Source: Campylobacter peloridis LMG 23910
GTDB taxonomy: Bacteria > Campylobacterota > Campylobacteria > Campylobacterales > Campylobacteraceae
Direction of reading: 5' to 3'
DNA: 64,000 bases
NCBI RefSeq assembly: GCF_000816785.1
Contig: NZ_CP007766.1
Coordinates: forward strand, 744,001 to 808,000
In this document: piece by piece, positions 1 through 8,179 of the stretch
How positions within the stretch are numbered: the first letter of the stretch is position 1
Layout of the letters: the number at the start of each line of letters is the position of its first letter
Made by a program: the position numbers and the translations under genes
Notes under the pieces: generated by a model
Databases searched by the model: none
What the model was told of the DNA's origin: nothing
The model's input: the letters and a program-made list of their open reading frames with translations, nothing else

Positions 1-1
1 A

Positions 2-85
2 AAATTTGGCATAGAATATTTATGGTTTATTGCTTTTGAGGCTGTGTTTGGTTTTGTTATTTTTAAAGGAAGAGTCAAGCTATGA
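2..85 (+). CDS. C-terminal end of a small membrane protein (partial)
   Basis: Only the last 27 codons are inside the window. They are read in frame 2 and end with TGA at 83-85, overlapping the ATG of the next gene (ATGA junction). The residues are hydrophobic and aromatic-rich with a basic end (FKGRVKL), as expected for the end of an inner-membrane protein. In C. jejuni and H. pylori a short integral membrane protein precedes the PBP2 gene, so this is probably that protein; the fragment is too short to prove it. Confidence 0.6.
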   Translation, partial: KFGIEYLWFIAFEAVFGFVIFKGRVKL

Positions 86-1905
86 GAATGCGTTTGGTAA
101 TGGGATTTATAGCTTGTTTTTTTATACTTTTATTAGCTAGGGTTTATTATATTAGTATTAAATCAAATGTATATTATGAAGAAATTGCAAAACAAAATGC
201 AATAAAAACCCAACTAATAGCCCCAGTTCGCGGGCAAATTTTAGATATAAAAGGAAAACCTTTAGCTGTTAATAAATTAGGTTTTTCCATTTCTATTAAG
301 CCTTATTTGTATATTAAAAAGAAAAATAGAAATATTTTAGAACAAGAATTACAAACCATAGTACATTATTTTCCTGATTTAAACATAACAAAACTTAAAA
401 AAACATATATAAAATCTGATTCTTATTATAATCAAGATTATATAGAAGTTGTTCCTTTTATTGAATATGATGCTATGATTAAGTATTTTACCATTCTTAA
501 TTTAAGAGAAAATATGCAAGTTAAGTCAACAACTCAACGATACTATCCTTATGATTCTTTAGCAAGTCATGTTATAGGCTATGTTGGCAAGGCAAATTTA
601 AATGATATGAATGAAAATGAAATAGCAAGACTTACTAGTTATGTTGGTCGCAGTGGTATTGAGCGATACTATAATAGTATTTTACAAGGAAACAAAGGTG
701 AAAAAATAAGCAAAGTCAATGCTTTAAATAAAGAAATAGAAGAGTTATCTTACAAAAAACCACAAACGCATAATATTACCTTAACTATTGATCTACAATT
801 GCAAGAGTTTATTACTCAAATTTTTAAAGATTTAGCTGGTGCTGCTATTATTATGGATGTCAACAATGGTGCTATATTGGCTGCTGGAAGCTTTCCTGAA
901 TATAATTTAAATCCTTTTGTTACTGGAATTTCTCAAGAGGAATGGGATAAACTTTCTAATGACTTAAATCATCCATTTACTAATAAATTAATCAATGGTC
1001 TTTATCCACCTGGTTCAGTGATTAAAATGGGAACTGCTTTAGCTTTTTTAGATAGTGGAAAATTTGATGAACATCGTAAATTTTTATGCGATTCTAATTT
1101 TGAACTTGGGGGTAGGAAATTTAGATGTTGGAAGGTTACAGGTCATGGCTATATGGATATGAATGATGCGATTAGAGAAAGTTGTGATGTGTATTTTTAT
1201 AAAGGTGCTTTAGAGGTTGGTATTGATATTATTAGTTCTGTTTTTGAAAGAATGGGTTTTGGTTTTAAAACCGGAGTTGATTTGCCTAATGAATTTATAG
1301 GAACAGTTCCTAATAAAGCATGGAAAAAACAAAAATATAATCAACCATGGTATCAAGGTGAAACTTTAAATACTAGCATAGGACAAGGTGATTTTTTGGT
1401 TACTCCAATGCAAGTAGCTAAATTTACGGCTATGATAGCAACGGCTAAAAATATTACCCCGCATTTTATAGAAAGTATTGATGATAATATAACTAAGCTA
1501 AATTTTGAAAATAATGAAAGTATTTTTACTACTTTTGAATTAGCAAAACTGCCATTATTAAGGCGTTCTATGTATGAAGTAGCTAATGAGCAAGGAGGAA
1601 CAACTGCTAGATATTTAAAAAATTCTCCTATAACTATAGCTGCTAAGACAGGAACAGCACAAGTGGTTGGAATTTCTCAAAGTGAAAAAAAGCGTATAAA
1701 AGAGGAAGATTTAGAATATTTTTTAAGATCACATGCTTGGATTACTTCATATGCTCCTTATGAAAAACCTCAATATGTAGTAGTAGTTTTAATCGAACAT
1801 GGAAAAAGTGGTAGTAGCACTGGTGGGCCTATATTAGCTAAAATTTATGAAAAGCTAATAGATTTAGGTTATATTGATAAAAAATATATTAAGAAAAAAA
1901 ATTAG
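82..1905 (+). CDS. mrdA: Penicillin-binding protein 2 (peptidoglycan transpeptidase)
   Basis: Class B penicillin-binding protein that cross-links peptidoglycan during cell elongation together with RodA; it acts in the periplasm, anchored by an N-terminal membrane segment (about residues 5-25). The PBP dimerisation domain follows (about 45-215), then the transpeptidase domain with all three catalytic motifs: SVIK at 312-315 (active-site serine), SCD at 367-369 and KTGT at 522-525. At 607 aa it has the usual family length. It is translationally coupled to the upstream membrane-protein gene and meets queA tail to tail with a 4-base overlap. The C. jejuni counterpart is called pbpC. Function is secure from the motifs. 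Confidence 0.95.
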   Translation: MRMRLVMGFIACFFILLLARVYYISIKSNVYYEEIAKQNAIKTQLIAPVRGQILDIKGKPLAVNKLGFSISIKPYLYIKKKNRNILEQELQTIVHYFPDLNITKLKKTYIKSDSYYNQDYIEVVPFIEYDAMIKYFTILNLRENMQVKSTTQRYYPYDSLASHVIGYVGKANLNDMNENEIARLTSYVGRSGIERYYNSILQGNKGEKISKVNALNKEIEELSYKKPQTHNITLTIDLQLQEFITQIFKDLAGAAIIMDVNNGAILAAGSFPEYNLNPFVTGISQEEWDKLSNDLNHPFTNKLINGLYPPGSVIKMGTALAFLDSGKFDEHRKFLCDSNFELGGRKFRCWKVTGHGYMDMNDAIRESCDVYFYKGALEVGIDIISSVFERMGFGFKTGVDLPNEFIGTVPNKAWKKQKYNQPWYQGETLNTSIGQGDFLVTPMQVAKFTAMIATAKNITPHFIESIDDNITKLNFENNESIFTTFELAKLPLLRRSMYEVANEQGGTTARYLKNSPITIAAKTGTAQVVGISQSEKKRIKEEDLEYFLRSHAWITSYAPYEKPQYVVVVLIEHGKSGSSTGGPILAKIYEKLIDLGYIDKKYIKKKN

Positions 1906-2933
1906 ATAATTAACATTCCATCACCATATGAGTAAAAACGATAGTTATTTTTTATGGCTTCATGGTAAAGCTCTAAAGTTTTTTCTCTACCTATAAAGGA
2001 GGCTACGAGCATAATTAAAGTTGATTTTGGTAAGTGAAAATTCGTAAGTAAATAATCAATTCTTTGTGGAGTATTTTGTGGATGTAAAAATAAATCACAA
2101 AAACCTTCGTTTCTTTTTTGTCTAAAATAATACTCTATACATCTAGTCACGGTTGTTCCTATGGCTAGTATTTTTTTAGAAGAATCAATCAAAGTGCAAG
2201 TTTTATCATCAATATAAAAAAATTCTGAATGCATTTTATGTTCGCGTATGTCTTCACACTCTACACCTTTAAAAGTTCCCGCACCTACATGTAGTGTTAT
2301 AGTATAAATATCATGATTTTCTTTAAGTTTTTTTATCATTGTTTCATCAAAATGTAAACTTGCAGTAGGTGCGGCTACTGCTCCTTGATTTTTGGCAAAA
2401 ATACTTTGATAGTTTATATTATCTTGTTCTTCATCGGCTCTTTTGATGTATGGTGGCAAAGGAACATGGCCTATTTTTTCTAAAATTTCAAAAACTTCAT
2501 GATGGTTTAATTTTTTTTCATTAATGAAAAATTCTACCTCTCTTGTGCCATCATTGCGTAATTTTTTAATTTTAGCTTTTAAAGAATTATCAAAATACAA
2601 TTCTTGGTCTTCTTTAACTTTACCACGAATTTGAACTAAAAAATCATTATTTTTTAAAGGGTGGTTAATGAAAAGCTCTATTTTATTACCATTTTCTTTT
2701 TTTCCATAAATTCTTGCTTTAATTACTTTAGTATCGTTAAAAACGATAACACAAGGTGGTAAAATTTTAACTAAGTCCTTAAAGTGTAAATGCGAAATTT
2801 GATCTTTATATCTTTCATAAACTAAAAGTTTGGCATTTTCTTTAGGTAAGATAGGAAAATTTGCTATAAGATTATTTGGTAAGTTATAATCATAACTAGA
2901 AAGCAAAAGATCTTTATTAGTCATTTTCATCAT
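1902..2933 (-). CDS. queA: S-adenosylmethionine:tRNA ribosyltransferase-isomerase
   Basis: Transfers and isomerises the ribosyl group of S-adenosylmethionine onto 7-aminomethyl-7-deazaguanine in tRNA, giving epoxyqueuosine, the penultimate step of queuosine synthesis. The protein (343 aa) is full length and shows family features such as the VIFNDTKVIKARIYG stretch near residue 65, the LHVGAGTF segment and the NFHLPKSTLIMLV segment near the C-terminus. Three starts are possible (M1, M2, M4); the later ATG at 2924 is equally plausible and no strong ribosome site decides it. The start overlaps the 3' end of tatC, so the two are probably co-transcribed. Confidence 0.95.
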   Translation of the reverse strand: MMKMTNKDLLLSSYDYNLPNNLIANFPILPKENAKLLVYERYKDQISHLHFKDLVKILPPCVIVFNDTKVIKARIYGKKENGNKIELFINHPLKNNDFLVQIRGKVKEDQELYFDNSLKAKIKKLRNDGTREVEFFINEKKLNHHEVFEILEKIGHVPLPPYIKRADEEQDNINYQSIFAKNQGAVAAPTASLHFDETMIKKLKENHDIYTITLHVGAGTFKGVECEDIREHKMHSEFFYIDDKTCTLIDSSKKILAIGTTVTRCIEYYFRQKRNEGFCDLFLHPQNTPQRIDYLLTNFHLPKSTLIMLVASFIGREKTLELYHEAIKNNYRFYSYGDGMLII

Positions 2934-3657
2934 TTTCTTTTTGGCTAGGATTGACTTTTTTTGCTATATAAATAGAAATTCCATAAAGTCCGCACAAAGG
3001 CACGGCCATTAAAAATTGAGAAATGATATCAGGTGGAGTCATCATTGCAGAAAAGACAAAAATCACTAAAACTGAAACTCTAAAATGTTTTTTTAAAAAG
3101 CTATCATCAATAAGCCCAAGCTTAGCAAAGAAAAAGGTTATAACAGGCATTTCAAACGCTAAGCCAAAAGCAATTACAAGTTTGGTAAAAAATCCTACAT
3201 ATAAACCTATGCTAATTAAAGGTTTAAAATCTTGAGTTTGCACCCCAAAATCAATCAAAAATTTAAAAGCTAAAGGTATGACTATATAATAACAAAACAA
3301 AGCTCCAAGAGCAAACATAATACTAGCAAAACTTACAAAAGGCACTACTAGTTTTTTTTCATTATCATAAAGTCCAGGTGCTACAAATTTCCAAAATTGC
3401 CAAAAAATAACTGGCAAAGAAATCAAAAAAGCTGTAAAAAATGAAACCTTCATCGCAGTAAATAAAGGCTCTTGTAGCTCAACGAAGGTCATTTGTTTTG
3501 AAATTTCAGGTAAGGCTGCTTCCACTGGAGCTTTTAGTACATCTATAATATAATTGTTAAAGCTAAAACATACAAAAAACATTACAATAACACAAGCAAC
3601 ACTTATAAATAATCTTTTTCTAAGTTCTACTAAATGGGGTTTTAATTCTTCAAACAT
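2917..3657 (-). CDS. tatC: Sec-independent protein translocase TatC
   Basis: Core membrane subunit of the twin-arginine translocon, which exports folded proteins and recognises the RR signal. The 246-residue protein has six predicted membrane segments and the conserved N-terminal HLVELRKRL segment (residues 8-16) of TatC. It lies 2 bases after tatB, the usual partner. A relevant client in this same window is the hydrogenase small subunit at 53152, which carries a twin-arginine signal. TatA is not in the window and must be encoded elsewhere. Confidence 0.95.
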   Translation of the reverse strand: MFEELKPHLVELRKRLFISVACVIVMFFVCFSFNNYIIDVLKAPVEAALPEISKQMTFVELQEPLFTAMKVSFFTAFLISLPVIFWQFWKFVAPGLYDNEKKLVVPFVSFASIMFALGALFCYYIVIPLAFKFLIDFGVQTQDFKPLISIGLYVGFFTKLVIAFGLAFEMPVITFFFAKLGLIDDSFLKKHFRVSVLVIFVFSAMMTPPDIISQFLMAVPLCGLYGISIYIAKKVNPSQKENDEND

Positions 3658-3659
3658 TT

Positions 3660-4052
3660 TTAACTTTCCATTTTCTGAGTATTTTTTTCATCTTTTTGAA
3701 TTTTTTCTTCTATATGCGAAAGTTCTTGTATATCTTTTTCTAAATCATTAATTTCGCTTTTTAATTCTTTAGTGTTATTTAAAATATCTTCTTTAAGTTG
3801 ATCAAATTCTTCAAAACTTAATTTTTTTCTAATATTTTCATTGGTTTGTGAAAATTCATCTTTATATTTTTGTGCTTCATCTTTTAATTCTGCTATTTTT
3901 AATTCTTTATTGATACTTGCTTTTGCTTCATCAATATTGCTTTTAATGGCTTTTAAAATTTTTGCAATTTCAACTATAGTCGAAGGTAGTTTTTCAGGTC
4001 CAAGAACCAAAATAGCTACAACCAAAATAACTAAAATTTCACCAAAACTCAT
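3660..4052 (-). CDS. tatB: Sec-independent protein translocase TatB
   Basis: TatB-type protein: a short N-terminal membrane helix (about residues 3-20 of MSFGEI...) followed by the LGPEKLP hinge and a long charged amphipathic/coiled-coil tail rich in Lys and Glu, about 130 aa in all. It forms the signal-recognition complex with TatC encoded next to it. I chose the ATG at 4052 because MSFGEI is the canonical start of TatA/B proteins and an AGAAGA-like ribosome site precedes it; an in-frame ATG at 4067 would add five residues. The tail is longer than that of TatA, and the pairing with tatC supports TatB. Confidence 0.9.
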   Translation of the reverse strand: MSFGEILVILVVAILVLGPEKLPSTIVEIAKILKAIKSNIDEAKASINKELKIAELKDEAQKYKDEFSQTNENIRKKLSFEEFDQLKEDILNNTKELKSEINDLEKDIQELSHIEEKIQKDEKNTQKMES

Positions 4053-4130
4053 TTTTTCTTCTTTCATTGATAAATGTATAGTTTACATTTTACATAAAAA
4101 TACTTAAAAATATTATTACTTTTAATATAT

Positions 4131-4158
4131 AAATATATCAATATATCTTGATATATTT
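4131..4158. promoter_or_regulatory. Perfect 11-6-11 inverted repeat, likely ArsR operator
   Basis: AAATATATCAA (4131-4141) and TTGATATATTT (4148-4158) are exact reverse complements separated by six bases. The ATATCAA/TTGATAT core resembles the operators of ArsR/SmtB repressors. It lies just upstream of the arsP -10 box, overlapping where a -35 would be, and the operon encodes its own ArsR. The repressor assignment is inference from position and sequence type. Confidence 0.75.
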
Positions 4159-4170
4159 ATATAATTTTAT

Positions 4171-4176
4171 TATAAT
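4171..4176 (+). promoter_or_regulatory. -10 box of the arsPR-acr3 operon promoter
   Basis: TATAAT 21 bases before the arsP ATG, followed by an AGAAAGGA ribosome site (4184-4191). No good -35 is seen, which is normal for Campylobacter; the palindrome at 4131-4158 occupies that region. Confidence 0.65.
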
Positions 4177-4196
4177 CATAAAAAGAAAGGAAATAT

Positions 4197-5174
4197 ATGG
4201 AAAAATTAGTTTTTATTTTAAAAGATTTTCTGATTTTATTTATTGAAATTTCTGTTTTATTTGTTTTGGTAAATATGCTAATTGCTTATGTTAATGAGCG
4301 CTATGCTAAATTTTTCAATGAGCATTTGAAAAAAGATTCTTTTGCAAGCTATGTAAAAGCTATACTTTTAGGCAGCTTAACGCCTTTTTGTTCGTGCTCA
4401 AGCATACCACTTTTAAATGCATTTTTAAAAGCAAAAGTGCCACTTGGAGTATGCATAGCATATTTAATCACCTCACCTTTAATTAATCCTATTATAGTGG
4501 TGATGTTTGTGGTGAGTTTTGGTTTAAAAATTTCATTATTTTATGTGGGATTTTTATTTTGTGTGATTTTATTGCTTGCTTTTTGCATTTCTAAAATCAA
4601 TACTCAAAATTTTTTTAATGAAGATTTTTTAAAAAATGATTTAGAACAAAAATCAAATTGTTGTTCTAGTAATGCTTTTCAAAGCTCATATTCTCAAAAG
4701 TCTAGTTTGGTTTTTGCTAAAAATTCCAAGATAAATAAAATTTTAAATTTTAAAAGCAAAAACAAAGAAAATAAAATCAAAACTTTGTTTTTACAAAGTT
4801 TTAAAGAATATAAAAAAATATTGCCTTATATTATTATAGGTATGGCTATAGGAGCTTTTATACACGGATTTTTTCCGCAAGATTTTTTTCAAATTTATAT
4901 GAAAGATTATGGAATTTTAGGTGTATTTATAGCAGCTTTTATAGGGGTTTTGCTTTATATGAATTGCACTGCTATGATACCTGTTGCCTTGGCTTTAACC
5001 ACTAGTGGAATTCCTTTAGGGGTGATGATGAGTTTTTTAATAGCAGGAGCAGGATGTTCTTTGCCTGAGCTTGTTTTATTAAAAAGAATATTTAAATTTA
5101 ACTTTTTATTTTTATTTGCTAGTATGATAGTTTTTATTGCAATTAGTTTTGGACTTTTAATGTTTTTTATATAA
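4197..5174 (+). CDS. arsP: Organoarsenical efflux permease ArsP (DUF318 family)
   Basis: Membrane permease of the DUF318/PF03773 family; the C. jejuni member ArsP exports trivalent organoarsenicals such as roxarsone(III) and methylarsenite. The 325 aa contain about eight hydrophobic segments split by a Lys-rich cytoplasmic loop (about 140-205) that includes a CC pair. The family motif TPFCSCSSIPLL (residues about 62-73) is intact, as is the GCSLPEL motif in the second half. It is the first gene of the operon, directly downstream of the palindromic operator, and 8 bases before arsR. Identification rests on the motif plus the ars context. Confidence 0.88.
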   Translation: MEKLVFILKDFLILFIEISVLFVLVNMLIAYVNERYAKFFNEHLKKDSFASYVKAILLGSLTPFCSCSSIPLLNAFLKAKVPLGVCIAYLITSPLINPIIVVMFVVSFGLKISLFYVGFLFCVILLLAFCISKINTQNFFNEDFLKNDLEQKSNCCSSNAFQSSYSQKSSLVFAKNSKINKILNFKSKNKENKIKTLFLQSFKEYKKILPYIIIGMAIGAFIHGFFPQDFFQIYMKDYGILGVFIAAFIGVLLYMNCTAMIPVALALTTSGIPLGVMMSFLIAGAGCSLPELVLLKRIFKFNFLFLFASMIVFIAISFGLLMFFI

Positions 5175-5182
5175 GGATTTTT

Positions 5183-5503
5183 ATGCAAGAGTTTTTAAAA
5201 ATTAGCGGTGCGATTAATGATGAGAGTAGAGTTTTAATTTTGGCTTTTTTGCAAAAGCATGGAAAGCTTTGTGTGTGTGATTTGCAAAGCTCATTAAATA
5301 TGAGTCAATCAAGGCTTTCAAGACATTTAAAAATTTTAAAAGAAGCTAATTTTTTAGAAGTAGATAGACAAGGGGTTTGGGGATATTATGGTATAAAAGA
5401 GAATTTAAATAATTTTTGCAAAGATGTATTAAAAAATATCAATAATCTTTCTTTAGAACTTCCTGAGCTTAAAAGATTTTCTTGTGAGTGTTCTAAGGAA
5501 TGA
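5183..5503 (+). CDS. arsR: ArsR-family arsenic-responsive repressor
   Basis: Small winged-helix repressor (106 aa). The inducer-binding motif LCVCDL (Cys30, Cys32) lies at the start of the recognition region and is the As(III)-sensing site of ArsR; the DNA-binding helix is SQSRLSRHLKILKEA (about 41-55). An extra CxC pair occurs in the last six residues (CECSKE) and could add a thiol ligand. It most likely binds the palindrome at 4131-4158 and autoregulates the operon. Arsenic would release it and derepress arsP and acr3. Confidence 0.92.
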   Translation: MQEFLKISGAINDESRVLILAFLQKHGKLCVCDLQSSLNMSQSRLSRHLKILKEANFLEVDRQGVWGYYGIKENLNNFCKDVLKNINNLSLELPELKRFSCECSKE

Positions 5504-5504
5504 T

Positions 5505-5591
5505 ATGAAAATAGCTTTTATTTATATTCACAATAGTTGTAGATCTCAAATTAAAAATTATACAAAGAACTTTCAATGCTTGGTTTTATAG
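5505..5591 (+). pseudogene. arsC: Remnant of arsC (arsenate reductase), N-terminus only
   Basis: Immediately after the arsR stop an ATG opens a 28-codon frame beginning MKIAFIYIHNSCRSQI and then diverging to a TAG at 5589. The first 16 residues match the start of thioredoxin-linked arsenate reductases, including the catalytic-loop pattern HNSCRSQ. The rest of the roughly 130-140-residue enzyme is missing and acr3 starts inside the remnant at 5576 in another frame. The order arsP-arsR-arsC-acr3 is the usual Campylobacter arrangement, so an internal deletion of arsC is the simplest reading. Confidence 0.8.
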
Positions 5592-6589
5592 ATAGATTTT
5601 TAACTTTATGGATTTTTATAGCTATGGCTTTGGGTTTGTTTTTGGGATTTATATTCCCTAATATTGCAAATTTTTGGGAGAGTTTTAACTATAAGCAAAA
5701 TAATGTTTTGCTTATGATATGCTTAATTTTAATGATGTATCCACCTTTGGCTAAGGTTGAGTATAAAAAAATCTTTAAGATTTTTCATTCTTTTAAAGCT
5801 TTAATACTTTCTTTGTTTTTAAATTGGATTTTTGGTCCTATTTTGATGTTTATATTAGCTTGGATATTTTTAAAAAATGATCTTGATTATATGCAAGGTA
5901 TTATCATTATAGGTTTAGCTCGTTGTGTAGCTATGGTAGTAGTTTGGAGTGATTTAGCTAAAGCTAATAAGGAATACACTGCTGCTTTGGTAGGTATTAA
6001 TACGATTTTTCAAATTTTATGTTTTGCCTTTTATGTATATTTGTTTTTAGAATTTTTTCCTTCTTATTTGGGTTTTAGTTTCGAAAATGATTTGGAGATA
6101 AAAATAAGTGACATTTTACAAAATGTAGCAATTTATCTTGGTTTGCCTTTTTTACTAGGAATTTTAAGCAGGGTGGTTTTTATTGGTTTAAAAGGCAAAG
6201 AATGGTTTGATCAAAATTTCTTACCTAAGATAAGTCCTATCACGCTTGTTACTTTACTTTTTACTATTATCATCATGTGTTCTTATAGATCAAGTGATAT
6301 TTTTAACTTACCTTTAGATGTGTTTAAAATTTGCATTCCTTTGTTTTTATATTTTGTGATAATGTTTTATAGTTCTTGGTTTATAAGTAAAAAACTAGGG
6401 TTAAACTATAAAAAAAATACAGCTATTAGTTTTAGTGCTAGTGGTAATAATTTCGAACTTGCTATAGCTATATCCATTGCATCTTTTGGTATAAGCTCAT
6501 TGCAATCTTTTGCTGCTATTATAGGGCCATTGATTGAAGTTCCTGTTTTGATTTTACTTGTTAAATGGGCTTTGAAATTTAAGTATTAA
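5576..6589 (+). CDS. acr3: Arsenite efflux transporter Acr3
   Basis: Arsenite/antimonite efflux carrier of the Acr3 (BASS) family with about ten membrane segments and 337 aa, essentially full length. Family signatures are visible: FLTLWIFIAMALG at the start, ILMMYPPLAKV near residue 55, and GLARCVAMVVVW with the essential cysteine at 117, plus the GNNFELAIA segment near 292. The ribosome site is weak, so translation may depend on read-through from arsR and the arsC remnant. It ends with an 11-base convergent overlap with hemW. With arsC gone, the island should act on arsenite and organoarsenicals rather than on arsenate. Confidence 0.92.
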   Translation: MLGFIDRFLTLWIFIAMALGLFLGFIFPNIANFWESFNYKQNNVLLMICLILMMYPPLAKVEYKKIFKIFHSFKALILSLFLNWIFGPILMFILAWIFLKNDLDYMQGIIIIGLARCVAMVVVWSDLAKANKEYTAALVGINTIFQILCFAFYVYLFLEFFPSYLGFSFENDLEIKISDILQNVAIYLGLPFLLGILSRVVFIGLKGKEWFDQNFLPKISPITLVTLLFTIIIMCSYRSSDIFNLPLDVFKICIPLFLYFVIMFYSSWFISKKLGLNYKKNTAISFSASGNNFELAIAISIASFGISSLQSFAAIIGPLIEVPVLILLVKWALKFKY

Positions 6590-7628
6590 TATACAAAGCA
6601 AGCTCATCGCTTAAAAGATAATTAGTATTATAAAAAATTCCATTTTTATAAACTAATTTTCCCTTTTTGCTAAGAAAAAGTGCTTTTTCTTTTTCCAAAG
6701 GCTCTAGCTTTGTTTCATCTACCCCTACAATACTTCTAAGGCCTAAAAAAATATGCTCTAAATGCAAGTCTTTTAAATTTAGATTTTCTACTTCTCTAAA
6801 ACAAGGATTTGCTATATAATCTTTTAAATTTTTCTTAGTGTAAAATCTTTGCTTTTTTAAAAATCCTACAGCACTCAAACCACAACCTATATAATCTTTG
6901 CCTTGCCAATAAGCAAGATTGTGCTTACAAATTTGTCCAAAATTACTAATTTCATATTGTTTATACCCAAGATTTTCAATACCTTTTATGAAGTATTTTG
7001 CTAATCTTGGAGCATTTTTTTTAAAGTGAAATTTTTTCGCAAATCTTGTTTTTTCTTCTATGGTTAAATTATAAGCACTTACATGAGAAATATTTAACAA
7101 TGCTAAATTTAAAAGCTCATAATCAAGCATTTTAGTATTGTCTAATTTTGTATCGTAAATTAAGTCTAAATTAATATTATCAAATCCGGCTTTTTTTGCA
7201 TTTTCTATACTCATAAAAATGCTTTTTTGATCATGATTGCGTCCAAGAAATTTTAGTTTATGCTCATTAAAACTTTGCACGCCATAAGATATGCGATTAA
7301 CACCCAAATCTTTCATACCTTTAAGCCATGAAAGATTGCTTGAGCTAGGGTTTGCTTCTATGCTTATTTCGCTATTATCTTTTATATAATCTTGCAAAAA
7401 AGTAAAGATTGTTTCATAAAAACTAATCTCCATTAAACTAGGGGTTCCTCCACCTATAAAAATGCTTTTGAAAGAATTTTTATCAACTTTGAAAAAATTT
7501 AATTGATGTTTTATATCTTGCATTAATGCATTTAGATAATCTTTTTCAAAGTCTTTTTTCTTAAGCGAAGTAAAAGAGCAATAAAAGCATTTGCTTTCGC
7601 AAAATGGTATATGAATGTATAAATGCAT
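6579..7628 (-). CDS. hemW: Radical SAM protein HemW (HemN-like haem chaperone)
   Basis: Radical SAM protein with the cluster motif CESKCFYCSF (Cys10, Cys14, Cys17). The phenylalanine two residues after the third cysteine, in place of a fourth cysteine, is the mark that separates HemW-type haem chaperones from the true oxygen-independent coproporphyrinogen dehydrogenase HemN. At 349 aa it is the short form typical of HemW, with GGGTPS near residue 60. In C. jejuni this position is annotated as coproporphyrinogen oxidase-like; enzymatic activity should not be assumed. It is divergent from nudH. Confidence 0.88.
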   Translation of the reverse strand: MHLYIHIPFCESKCFYCSFTSLKKKDFEKDYLNALMQDIKHQLNFFKVDKNSFKSIFIGGGTPSLMEISFYETIFTFLQDYIKDNSEISIEANPSSSNLSWLKGMKDLGVNRISYGVQSFNEHKLKFLGRNHDQKSIFMSIENAKKAGFDNINLDLIYDTKLDNTKMLDYELLNLALLNISHVSAYNLTIEEKTRFAKKFHFKKNAPRLAKYFIKGIENLGYKQYEISNFGQICKHNLAYWQGKDYIGCGLSAVGFLKKQRFYTKKNLKDYIANPCFREVENLNLKDLHLEHIFLGLRSIVGVDETKLEPLEKEKALFLSKKGKLVYKNGIFYNTNYLLSDELALYINT

Positions 7629-7674
7629 AAACTTTCTTTATATTAATAACAAATTGGTATTTTTTTGTTAAAAT

Positions 7675-7680
7675 TATAAC
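7675..7680 (+). promoter_or_regulatory. Probable -10 box for the nudH-cmoA operon
   Basis: TATAAC about 29 bases before the nudH ATG, in the 80-base divergent gap with hemW; a T-rich run lies upstream and AAAGGA (7693-7698) is the ribosome site. Confidence 0.4.
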
Positions 7681-7708
7681 ATTTTAAATATCAAAGGATA
7701 AGAAAATT

Positions 7709-8179
7709 ATGAAAGAAGAAAAAAAATACAGACCAAATGTTGCTGTTGTTGTGTTATCACCTGCTTATCCTTTTGATTGTAAATTTTTTATTGCAAAGCG
7801 TAATGATATGGAGGATATTTGGCAATTTCCTCAAGGTGGTATTGATGAGGGTGAAAGCCCTAAAAACGCACTTTTTAGAGAATTAAAAGAAGAAATTGGC
7901 ACAGATGAGGTTGAGATTTTAGCTGAATATCCAGAATGGATTAGTTATGATTTTCCAGCAAAAATTGCACAAAAAATGTATCCTTATGATGGGCAAAATC
8001 AAAAATATTTTTTAGTAAAATTAAAAAGTAGTGCAAAAATAAATTTAAATACCAAACATCCTGAATTTAATGCTTTTAAATTTATATCATTAAATGAGGT
8101 TTTTAATACTATAAATCATTTTAAAAAACCTATTTATGTTAAGGTTTTAAAATACTTTAAAGAAAAGGGGTATATTTAA
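7709..8179 (+). CDS. rppH: RNA pyrophosphohydrolase / Ap4A hydrolase (Nudix)
   Basis: Nudix hydrolase of the RppH/NudH type, which removes pyrophosphate from 5'-triphosphate RNA ends and also cleaves dinucleoside polyphosphates such as Ap4A. The full Nudix box GX5EX7REUXEEXGU is at residues 43-65 with the metal-binding REXXEE. The RppH-like start YRPNVAVVV and the WQFPQGG segment before the box fit the family; length 156 aa is normal. It is the first gene of a nine-gene run and its stop shares the A of the lysC ATG. The C. jejuni counterpart is called nudA. Confidence 0.92.
   Translation: MKEEKKYRPNVAVVVLSPAYPFDCKFFIAKRNDMEDIWQFPQGGIDEGESPKNALFRELKEEIGTDEVEILAEYPEWISYDFPAKIAQKMYPYDGQNQKYFLVKLKSSAKINLNTKHPEFNAFKFISLNEVFNTINHFKKPIYVKVLKYFKEKGYI

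Noticed and set aside
3023-3235. Open frames antisense to tatC, tatB, lysC, ligA, cjaC, tpsA and other genes
   Set aside because: They lie wholly inside well-supported genes on the other strand, have no ribosome sites or recognisable domains, and reflect codon bias.
4197-6589. Mobile element bringing in the ars genes
   Set aside because: No transposase, integrase, flanking repeat or tRNA was seen around 4068-6589, so transfer is possible but unsupported by element remains.
7629-7708. tRNA or small RNA in the hemW-nudH gap and other intergenic gaps
   Set aside because: No cloverleaf or TTCGA-type T-loop sequence was seen; the gaps are short and hold promoters only.
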